Positions 36,426-45,207 of a DNA stretch of 64,000 nt are shown piece after piece (position 1 is the stretch's first letter; every line of letters begins with the position of its first letter). The position numbers and the translations under genes were made by a program. The notes below the pieces were generated by a model. The model had not been told where the DNA came from and made no database searches. It was given only the letters and a program-made list of their open reading frames with translations. This DNA comes from Panorpa germanica (Eukaryota > Arthropoda > Insecta > Mecoptera > Panorpidae), in contig OY783212.1 of NCBI GenBank assembly GCA_963678705.1, forward strand, positions 13,082,001 to 13,146,000. The letters are read 5' to 3'.

Positions 36426-38675
36426 ATATAATACTATATAGAATATAGTATATATTATTATATACTACAGTAAATATATATAGTATATACTATAACGGAA
36501 TAGTTAGATCAATCAAAATACAAAACACTGCAATTTTATATAAATTGACAGTTATACATTTAACAAAGTTTCTCTATTCTAGTGAAATACAAGTTGGATA
36601 ATAGTTTTCAATATAAATACTACTATTTAAGTTTTATAAAAGACAATTTGTATTGTAACTATTGTAACTTTATCTTTATTTTTTTCGTTTAATACATATT
36701 TAACAGCGTGACTATAAAGAATAATCTTACAATATACCACATAATATAACTTTTTAACGATGATTTATTTTCTTATGATGATGATTTATAGCACGTGTTT
36801 ACATATAACATTATAATGGAAAATAAATCTAGATAAATATATGAAAGGCCCGATAATGAGAATGAGTTTTTTGTTAAAATTGCGAAGCATTTACATTAAA
36901 AACGTAATTTGTATGAGTGATAAAATTGTAGTCATTTACCGCTAACAGTATAAACGGCACGTATACAATAGGTTGGGAAATAGTATTGGATTGCTTAAAC
37001 GGAAATTCACCTGCGATAGCATTTTAAGCCCGAAGGTATATATTTTATTTTAAAAACTACTCGAGACCAGTTGAAATATTAAATTATAATAGATCTGGAT
37101 AAAACTTGAAGCTGCAAAAAAAAAAAAAAAAAATACAAATGAAGTTATTAATTTTTTAGTGGAAGTTTACAGCAAACTATGTTTTAGAAAGATTTAGGTT
37201 TTTAGAGCACGCATCATAAATTTTATATAACATTATTATATTATATACTTATGTATCCATGTTTAATGAGCGATTAACCAAACTAAGATCCACATAAATT
37301 TTACATACATAATTATTATAACCCAGAATACTAATTAGATTTTCACATAAATACTCATCTCATGACTCTCAGGGTAAGTGAATAAATCGACCCTTATAGC
37401 ATAAATACTCTAATAAAAAAGCTTTTAGGTGTTCGCTGAAACTTAACCCTCTGTTATTATTGAGTTAAAAACTTCTATAATAATATTATCAAAACTAAAT
37501 TTCGACATTTATGAGGTAAATTTTAAAATAGGGATTATTAAATGTATAATTCATTTTGATTCAAGAGTATCAAAAACAAACTCAATTAAAAATAATTAAT
37601 AATAATTAGAAGGAAGTTATGAAACATGGACTTGTTAAAGACCGACTTGTTTTTGTTTCAGTTTAATTATTCTAATCTAAACTTTGCTGTTAATAATAAT
37701 CAAAAGTTTTAACATGTTTTATAATGAAGAAAAAAGATTTCAGTTACTGTTTTAGATATATTCAAAGCTGTTTTATGTATTTTCAAGTTTGTTAATATTA
37801 ATAATTCATTTCAAAATTAAGGCAGTTCGGAGAGAAATTTCGTATTTTAAAATGGTAAATATTTTAGTGCGGTATTTCAATCGAAGCTTCTTTCACAATC
37901 AGCAAACTATAGAATATCCTCGACTCTTATTTTAATTTTCTTGTCAGCAAACAATCAGATAGCAATAGTAGCTAGAGGTTACATTATAAACAAAAATTCG
38001 GTACGTTTGTTGCGTATAAGATCTTCCAACTAACTTTGATTTATTTAAAATCAGCCAATTCTCGGTGCAGGATCCTTTGACCAATGCCCTTAAATACGTT
38101 GGAAGATAATATGTTGTCGTGGCCTCATATATTTGAACCAAAACGCTGCCACAATGAACTAAAGCCGGAAAATATAGCGCTTCGCCTTTTATAATTTGAA
38201 AATTCGTCAGGTTGCATTTCATGCATATTTATTTATTGCGGGGTTCATTAAAATATAGCCGAGTTTGTTCGTGTGAATACTCAATTATTGTCGACCTGCG
38301 AGCATGTCGAGCACGATGTTCACATGTCTGTATTACAATTGCAGTAGAGATGTACAGTTGTAAGAAATGTATATGTTTCATGAGTATATCGATGTTTTTA
38401 AATGTCTTCGATGTTTTTAAATGATTTCGATGTTTAGTATATTCGATGATTAATTGATTATAAGTACCAATATTGTTTGTAGATGTAAAGGTTTTCAATG
38501 ATTTATGGAGAAATAATATTTAAAAAACTTTGTCTCTTTAAGATTTTGTACTTATATATCTCTATTCGCACGCGATTTTAATTCATAAGCCAAGTCGATA
38601 AAGCCTATGCATTATTGATTATGTGTGCCTGTTTAAATCTTGATCCGATCATTTGTAATGGAATTCTTTAATAGA

Positions 38676-38904
38676 TGTGTTTTTTTCAGATAGCTGTATA
38701 TATTTTTGCAAGATATCAGTAGATGTTGTACTGTTATTTAACAGTGTTTGTATTACATTGAAGGGTGCGGTAATAAATAAAATAGATTTATAAATAAACA
38801 ACATCTAAACCTAGAAAATATAGCGCAGGTCCGGGAATCGAAGACGAAGACACAGCTGTCTGACATCAAACAGTAACGCTTTCAGCTACTGTACCGTCAA
38901 CCTT
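38676..38904 (-). repeat. tRNA-derived SINE, best-preserved copy
   Basis: Reverse-complemented it starts GGTTGACGGTACAGTAGCTG, with an A-box-like TAGCTGAAAGCG and a B-box-like CTTCGATTCCCGG about 50 bases later, as in tRNA genes. A body unrelated to tRNA follows. The spacing supports an internal RNA polymerase III promoter in the ancestral element. About eight related, more decayed copies lie elsewhere in the window. Confidence 0.65.
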
Positions 38905-39234
38905 TTTGTACATAAGAATTCAATATCGAGAATTTCGCTACACGAAATTACCATGAAAGCAATTTATTTATAAATGCATATCCAACAGGATACCGATACT
39001 ATAACTACCTTTTATTTTTTGGATTGGTCTACATCGATGTTTTCATTTCTATTGACACCACTAATGACGAAACAATTAGAGGCAAACACATTTGAAACTA
39101 TACAATAGCACATGGACAAGTAGACTTTAGTGGACATCAATAGTGGTGTTATTCATGAATGTTGCATGCAGCGCTGTTTTAATGACGTTGACATGGCAAT
39201 CGTATAAAATATTAGAACAATAGAATATGCACAG

Positions 39235-39251
39235 GTCACGTGACACGTGAC
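39235..39251. promoter_or_regulatory. tandem E-boxes
   Basis: GTCACGTGACACGTGAC contains two CACGTG sites one base apart and is palindromic about its central A. CACGTG is the core site for several bHLH factors. It lies about 200 bp from the exon at 39449, inside the inferred intron. Function is not shown. Confidence 0.3.
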
Positions 39252-39448
39252 TTGTAATGTAAAACAGCTCCATCAATTAACGCTAATTGAACAAAACTAT
39301 TTACAATTTTGTAGCAATAATAGATGTTACAATATCAGTAAGATTGATAAATAGAAATTGATTATCTGATTCATTAAAAAGTTCAATAAAGATATTAGAA
39401 TTATTAAAAGTTTATGAATAAATAAGAAAATAAAATTTTAGTAAATAC

Positions 39449-39559
39449 CTTATACACTCCACGACTTGAGCTCTCTTTTGTGTGAAGATCCAAAGTAGCA
39501 TTTTCTCCAAATTTTATTTCTGATCTAGCCAAAGCGGATGTGAAGAACTCAACTCCACA
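39449..39559 (-). CDS. internal coding exon of an unidentified minus-strand gene
   Basis: On the minus strand, TTTTTTACAG precedes 111 bases with a single open frame of 37 codons (CGVEFFTSALARSEIKFGEN, then ATLDLHTKESSSRGVYK), ending at AAG|GTATTT. Phase is 0 at both ends. It contains one N-glycosylation sequon (NAT). It lies between a phase-0 membrane-helix exon (42997-43194) and a phase-0 terminal exon (30776-30892) on the same strand, so the three most likely form one transcript. No ATG is present. The protein family is unknown to me. Confidence 0.75.
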
Positions 39560-40739
39560 CTGTAAAAAACAAGAACTTTGCTACTTAGTCAACTATTATA
39601 CAGAATAGAAAGAGAACATTGAATCACTGATTGACTAAGTTCTTCTATTGGATAAATTTTTAGTATTGTATGCACAAATAAATATGAATGTAATACCAAA
39701 TATAACATAAGCTGATTCGAAAATATTTTAAGAGAAACAAAAAGAAAAAAAAATTCATATTAATCTGTTATATTTAAATTCCATACGATCGAAAATTAAA
39801 TTTAAAAATAGCATACAAAGTGTTAATAATACTCAATAGCATAATAGCATTTAGTAAAGCAATACAACTTCTTGCTCCAAAAAAATGCTTAAGGAATATC
39901 CGTAGATCTCATCTCTCTAGAACTTATCTTAACTATAAAATATCACCATCTTATTAATTTAATCTAAAAAGTTATAAACTTAACATATATCTCTTTGCTT
40001 AGATTAAATATATATATATATATAAATGAATATTACTTAGACAATATGACCGCAGTAGTTGAACAGTAAAATATAATTAAACAAGAAAAAAAAAATCGTC
40101 AAAACAATAGAATTCGTTATATACATTGTAGTAAAGTATTATAACCAATAACCAATATACTTTTATAGAAATGCTTTTATTCAAACTACTATCTCTAAGA
40201 ACAGTACTATAGGTTTATATGCAAAACAATGTAATCTCTTTTGGGTTTGATGTCAATGTATTTTCAATAGGATAATTCAAAACAGATTAGTTATTCAAAA
40301 CCCATTAAGGTTTCTAAGATATATAAACATTTCTATCAACCTGTAACGAGGGTTTAGTTACAGCAGCTTAGGTATTGTTTGGAAGGCATTAATCTCGTAA
40401 CTGAATTTAAGATATTGTTTTTGTCTTTATTGAACTCTAAGATAACCTATTTCAATATATTAAATTTGAAAATAATGGGAAGATTTTGTTAAGGGGTGCA
40501 ATTTCTTTATCGTTCCTTTTTTCGTTGTGTTATGTAAACAATAAAAACATTAGAGTTTGGTGATGAAGATCTGCAAAGACTGAAGTAAACAATTTAATTA
40601 TAAATATTGTTGTTGTTATGCAAGAGTTTAGCTGTTTCTTCTTCTTGAACAAGTTATTAAATTATAGAAGTAATCCTGATTATAATTTAAAATCTCTCTA
40701 TTACTTGACAGATTTAAGTATAAATTATAAAAAATTAGC

Positions 40740-40868
40740 TACGGGTATGGTACTACACTTGAAATCCAGGTATAACTCTCACAGAAAATTATCTGCTACC
40801 TTGCCACAAGCTAGTTCCAGACTTTGTTTTCTACATGCTAGCTTACTACAAGCTAATTTGAGTGTATA
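40740..40868. repeat. dispersed repeat, one of three copies
   Basis: Contains CTTGCCACAAGCTA and GCTAGCTTACTACAAGCTA, shared with 14565-14580 and, inverted, with 33668-33690. A plus-strand open frame across it (40618-40878) has no protein-like features. Confidence 0.4.
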
Positions 40869-41116
40869 TACCCAGTAAACATTTTGGAGTCACTTTGACA
40901 TCATATTGAAGATGCGTCATGATTTTTTTGTCATTAGAGAGTTCATATATAGTTCAGTTTCTCACATTTTTTCATATAAAATGTCTACTTTATCGGCTAG
41001 AAATGGCGAAATTACTCCAACTGTCGGAATACAAATGAAGATAAAGTTGAAGCGAACTATAATTGAAGTGAAATAGTGATACTAATAGGGCACTTCACCA
41101 AATTGTTTACTGGGTA
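40869..41116. mobile_element. 248-bp TIR element, TACCCAGTAAACA ends
   Basis: The left end TACCCAGTAAACATTTTGG and the right end (inverted TACCCAGTAAACAATTTGG) are perfect inverted repeats over 13 bp and match further with one mismatch. GTATA directly flanks both sides (40864-40868 and 41117-41121), consistent with a 5-bp target-site duplication. If the terminal TA is taken as the duplication instead, it would be a TA-targeting element. No protein is encoded. Confidence 0.75.
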
Positions 41117-41121
41117 GTATA

Positions 41122-42230
41122 ACTGTACCATTAATTCTTACTTTGTTACATTAAAAATAATTATTCAATTGATTTTATTATATCGCTTTAAATTATTTGA
41201 CGTATTTAATTAAATCAGAATTTGCATAATATAAGCAATTCTTTTACATATTAATTAAGAATTAAACAAGGGCCTGCCATTATTGAAATTCAAGTAAGTA
41301 CCCAATTTTGCAGAATAAGCAAAACACTTGAAGAGTCATTCAAAATGTACTAGTGACACAAATTTATGTATAAAAGGGGTTGTCTGCGAAAATGAATGGA
41401 GATTAGTAAAACGAAGAATGTAAAAAAGGGTGTCTAACGCATTTAGTAAAATATCTGTCTGGCTCAGTTCTAAATCTGTTCAACCACTAAACGGATAAAA
41501 TACATTTGAAACGATGTGTTCAATTTCTTTTTACGAAATGTAATATGTAAGCAGGTTTCTACGTGCAAAAGATCTAGTTGCTACGCTTGAATTAACACCG
41601 TAAAAAAAAAAATTCACTACGAAATGTCACACTAACACATGTCGGTACCAAATATATGAGAAGAAACAACATTAATTAATTAAAAAATTTCCTAATTTGA
41701 CATAAAGTTTAAAACGTTTAAATTCCTTCTTGTTATGTACATTAACATATTTCCTCGTTAATTAATTAACTTTCGTTTAAGAATTCTGTGGTATAAACTC
41801 TTGAAAACATTTTTCCTCATAATATTCATTATCCACGTTGTTTACCCTTCTTACAGGTAATTAAGATTCCAGACATATTTGTCTTTATTTAATAAACTAA
41901 GAATTATTTCTTGGTAACGTTGAACTGAAAATATGGAAGAAATAAATACAAGTATGTTTTTATATTTAATTTGATAAAATATGTCTCATACCCCTACGGG
42001 ATATTACTTACAAATCCACATTGAGACAAAGTATGTATTCTCTTCTCTTTTTCTCTCATTATTATTCGTTTCCGTTATTGTTTCTGTTCTATTTAATATT
42101 ATTTCAATAGTACCATACAATAGAATCGTAAATATACATAGAAACACACAAATTGTAAGTTAAACATTCAAGAATGGTTGCCCACGTTTAAGGGGTAAAC
42201 ACTCTGAGCAATGTTTATGATGATTAATTA
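41122..42230. other. AT-rich stretch, nothing recognised
   Basis: Within the inferred intron between the exons at 42997 and 39559. I see no exon, tRNA or terminal-repeat pair. Confidence 0.5.
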
Positions 42231-42310
42231 AACAAAACATCAAGTAAACTCAGGCAATATAGTGCCGGTTCAGGTATCAAAGGCGTAGCCACCTACAATG
42301 TTGCTATAGT
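42231..42310 (-). repeat. SINE fragment
   Basis: ATATAGTGCCGGTTCAGGTATCA matches the ATATAGCGC.GGTCCGGGAATC segment of the SINE at 38815. The fragment is cut at its right side by the short TIR element at 42305. Confidence 0.35.
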
Positions 42311-42436
42311 TCAAATTACGTTATAAGAGGATATAAGAGCCGTATAAAACTACTTGTCTTTATTATTTTCTGTACTTTTTCATTGCATTGTAAATGTATA
42401 CGACAGAACCGTTGAACTCTCGTAATTTGAACTATA
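42305..42436. mobile_element. MITE-B, 132 bp with perfect 16-bp TIRs
   Basis: TATAGTTCAAATTACG at the left end is exactly inverted at the right end (CGTAATTTGAACTATA). Both ends abut TA-rich sequence, so a TA target is likely. It is non-coding. A longer, decayed relative may lie at 7295-7470. Perfect ends suggest a younger insertion than most repeats here. Confidence 0.75.
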
Positions 42437-42689
42437 TATTGAATAAAGACAGAAACAATTTTATATCATTCTTTTTATTTTGTTGTAAGTCTAATGACAT
42501 TATCTTTAACAATTATAAATACTTATAAAAATGGCATCCTAAGTACACATACCTTTATCTGTAATCTATCGTCAATTTGTGATCAATCATTAATCAGATC
42601 AAAACCATTAATTATAGCTTATACAAGACGTACTAACTACCCGCAATGTTAATTTTACTGTTCGAGTAGAGCTGGTAATCTCTCCAGCC

Positions 42690-42785
42690 AAGAAATAAAT
42701 ACTGCGTGAGGAATCGAATCAAAGCCCAACAAACTAGTCGAGCATTATAGTAAATGACTTAACTATTTCGGCTATTGGTATTGAG
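42690..42785 (-). repeat. SINE head fragment
   Basis: Reverse-complemented: A-box-like TAGCCGAAATAGTTAAG and B-box-like TTTGATTCGATTCCTC at tRNA-like spacing, matching the SINE heads near 3950 and 38850. Confidence 0.45.
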
Positions 42786-42996
42786 AATTTGTATTTAATA
42801 AATAATAAATATAGTGGTTTCAAAGAGAAATGTGAAAGAAACAATTTACCAAACGTGTTAAATATGAATTTCAAGCAATAAAACATTAAAATGGTCATAG
42901 ACCTTATAAAAGTTTACACTTTTAAATTAGCAATGCAAACGATACCAGTAGGAAGAAAAACAGAAATGCCTTGCCGTGAATTTCGTTATAAAATAC

Positions 42997-43194
42997 TCTT
43001 GTTCCATAAAACAGAAATGTTTCAAAGTGGTATGCAAATAGCACGAGTCCGAGTACAATGACCAAGAATGTCAGATCGCATGATTGTACTCGCACGTAGG
43101 TTGGCGTCTTGTGATGAAGTACTTTCCCAGTTGCAAAGTCTGATAACGTTGTACAGTTTTTGAAATGGGTTAAATGACCTATGACATTTTGTAT
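42997..43194 (-). CDS. membrane-helix exon of an unidentified minus-strand gene
   Basis: A minus-strand acceptor (ATTTGCTCATTTAG) opens a 66-codon frame that ends at AAGA|GTATTT, phase 0 at both ends. The peptide starts IQNVIGHLTHFKNCTTLSDF and contains a helix-length hydrophobic run (LTFLVIVLGLVLFAYHF) and an NCT sequon; it ends LFYGTR. It is an N-terminal polar segment followed by one membrane helix. If the donor is not used, the frame runs on to a second hydrophobic stretch (AFLFFLLVSFALLI) and a stop near 42904, giving an alternative terminal exon. Overlapping frames (43022-43264) are open but less protein-like. It divides the interval with the divergent receptor gene. Upstream exons were not found. 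The ..HF..xLFxYGT pattern faintly recalls Erg28-type proteins, but other family motifs are absent. Confidence 0.7.
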
Positions 43195-43404
43195 CTAAAT
43201 GAGCAAATGATTGTGATAGCAGCTTTTTTATCAGTCTCGTCACATAAATGATTTTCCGCTTCACTGAAAGAATGATACGATATTGCTCTCAGAAATAATG
43301 GTTACAGACTCTCTACTAGGTAATTTGTGATTTTATAAAAAGTGAATACAGGGGTGTATTTAGGTAATTTGCATGCTATTAATTATTAATTTTTATATCT
43401 ATAA

Positions 43405-43595
43405 CTTTCAATGGAAAGTCTAGCGCAATTATAATCCGGGTTCGATCTCTGGATATTGGCTATACTCGTATTTCTTAGTTTTGTTGATATCAACATTTAT
43501 TTAGTAGAGGTGACGTTGGCGAAAAAACCACCAACATAATAAGAGACCATCCGTAGTAGAACTCAATTAAATAAATTAATAAAATAAACATTATT
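43405..43595 (+). repeat. tRNA-derived SINE, plus orientation
   Basis: TAGCGCAATTATAATCCGGG and TTCGATCTCTGG form a B-box region. The following body, reverse-complemented, matches the other copies (ATCAACAAAACTAAGAAA). It ends about 20 bp before the Jockey insertion site. Confidence 0.5.
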
Positions 43596-43616
43596 AAACT
43601 TGAGATTGTCTTTTAA

Positions 43617-43626
43617 GTCTGCACGA
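43617..43626. repeat. target-site duplication, left copy
   Basis: GTCTGCACGA here is repeated at 48061-48070, bracketing the Jockey element. The preceding A is shared ambiguously with the element's A tail. Confidence 0.9.
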
Positions 43627-43935
43627 GAGTTCTATTGAGATATTGAAGCAGTGCGGACGTTTTTTCTTCATTGATCAAATATTCAATAATTATCTTTATA
43701 ATTTTTAACAACTATTGTTCGTTATGAATAATAGATTCTTATGACAATAAGAAAAAAAATATTAAAATTTTTTTAAATTATAGTGTGTGTTAAATATTTT
43801 ATATTATTAAATTATCTATTTAATTTAAGATATTTCTTTAAAAAAAAAAAAATAATAAATCTATAAATCATCAAAATAAAATGGTCTAGTGAGGTCGGTG
43901 TGACCACTAATTAACAGTTGTTGCACTGACCAAGA

Positions 43936-45207
43936 ATGCCAAACATGATGCGTTCACCTAACAAAACCATCCAACAAAAGCCATGTGTTAGTGACAAGAA
44001 GAGTAGCTCACTAGAAAGTATGGCGGATGCTATACAAGATACGATGGGAACCATCCAAGAAAAGCATGAAGAGATAAAAAATCCGCGGGACGTTTGGCAA
44101 AACGTTTCAAATAATAGGAAGAAAAAAAGAGACAGTCCAGATGCACCAAGGAATGTGAGGCAAAAAACATTAGGGGATTACTGGTTAAACCCAATACCAT
44201 TAGCGAATAGGTTCGACGAACTCTCCGATGCTAATGCATCAGAAGAAGTTAAAGTCGCAGAACACAAACCACCACCACTGTTTATATATGGAGTCAACGA
44301 CATCAAACCTCTCACTAGCCTGCTAGACACGCACGCCAAAAACGCTTATCAAAGTAAGTTGATCGGAGGATCGCAAGTAAAGCTGCAGCTCCAGGATATT
44401 GAAACATACCAAAGAATAGTGACACTCCTAAAGGATAGGAACACCGAGTTCCACACATACCAACAAAAAATGGACAAAAGCTATAAAGTGGTGGTAAGAC
44501 ACCTACATCACTCCACGGATGAATCGGACATAAAGAAAGAATTAGAAAACTATGGGCACAAGGTCATTCGAATAAGCAACATCAAACAAAGGACCACTAA
44601 AATTCCTTTACCATTGTTCTTTGTAGAATTAGAACAAAAGCCTAACAACAAAGACATCTTTGACCTGGAATTCCTACTAAATAGTAAAATTAAAATTGAA
44701 CCACCAAAATTCAAAAGGGAGGTACCGCAATGCACAAAATGCCAAAGATATGGTCACACCAAAACCTACTGTTACCGAAACGCAAGATGTGTTAAATGCG
44801 CAGGCGATCACCATACCAGCCAGTGTGACTGGAAGAACAAATTAAACGAAAAAGTTAAATGTGTTCTCTGCAATAACAATCACACAGCCAACTACAAAGG
44901 ATGCGATGTTTATAGGCAAATCGTAGAGCGCAAATTTCCTCCACTTAGACCCAGATTTTCAGAAACTGTTGCCCCATTACCATCACGCCAAGTCCAGTCA
45001 GGTACCTCCTTTGCACAGGTGGTTAGTAACCAAACAGTGAAAACCCAATCTGAAAAAGTGCAACAAAATCATAGTGAATCGAACGTGCAGTCAAATGACA
45101 TCGCCGAACTAAAAGTTATGATGAAAAGTCTGGTGGAACAAATGAGTACAATGCTCAATCTCATCACAACCTTAGTCTCACGCTTGCCAATCTCTTCACG
45201 TCCCTAA
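43936..45207 (+). CDS. Jockey ORF1, Gag-like RNA-binding protein
   Basis: A 423-residue protein that in this clade coats element RNA and helps nuclear or telomere-proximal delivery. The N-terminal 120 residues are polar, basic and probably disordered. Residues about 183-250 (SYKVVVRHLHHSTDESDIKK...) fit the RRM-like PRE_C2HC domain. Residues 266-323 hold three zinc knuckles: CTKCQRYGHTKTYC, CVKCAGDHHTSQC and CVLCNNNHTANYKGC, spaced as usual for Jockey ORF1. A C-terminal Ser/Gln-rich region ends with a short amphipathic segment (LKVMMKSLVEQMSTMLNLI). The ATG at 43936 follows a leader with the local hairpin GGTCGGTGTGACC. No stop or frameshift interrupts it. Its last 108 bases overlap the open frame of ORF2. 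Confidence 0.93.
   Translation: MPNMMRSPNKTIQQKPCVSDKKSSSLESMADAIQDTMGTIQEKHEEIKNPRDVWQNVSNNRKKKRDSPDAPRNVRQKTLGDYWLNPIPLANRFDELSDANASEEVKVAEHKPPPLFIYGVNDIKPLTSLLDTHAKNAYQSKLIGGSQVKLQLQDIETYQRIVTLLKDRNTEFHTYQQKMDKSYKVVVRHLHHSTDESDIKKELENYGHKVIRISNIKQRTTKIPLPLFFVELEQKPNNKDIFDLEFLLNSKIKIEPPKFKREVPQCTKCQRYGHTKTYCYRNARCVKCAGDHHTSQCDWKNKLNEKVKCVLCNNNHTANYKGCDVYRQIVERKFPPLRPRFSETVAPLPSRQVQSGTSFAQVVSNQTVKTQSEKVQQNHSESNVQSNDIAELKVMMKSLVEQMSTMLNLITTLVSRLPISSRP

Larger units (their letters stand above)
30893..39448 (-). other. intron of the unidentified gene (8.6 kb) with repeats
   Basis: Inferred intron between two compatible phase-0 exons. It holds two SINE relics, a TTAA-flanked DNA transposon, copies of two dispersed repeats and a minus-strand open segment at 37944-38222 (GEALYFPALVHCGSVLVQIY...) that I could not identify. 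An additional exon inside it cannot be excluded. Confidence 0.5.

Noticed and set aside
37944-38222. 92-codon minus-strand frame as a gene
   Set aside because: No recognisable motif, no clear splice sites, and the first and last thirds look like AT-rich noise; kept only as an unexplained segment in the intron note.
43022-43264. 80-codon minus-strand frame (MKRKIIYVTRLIKKLL...)
   Set aside because: Overlaps in another frame the 66-codon exon with the membrane helix, which has better splice phases and more protein-like composition. An acceptor at its start keeps a small doubt.
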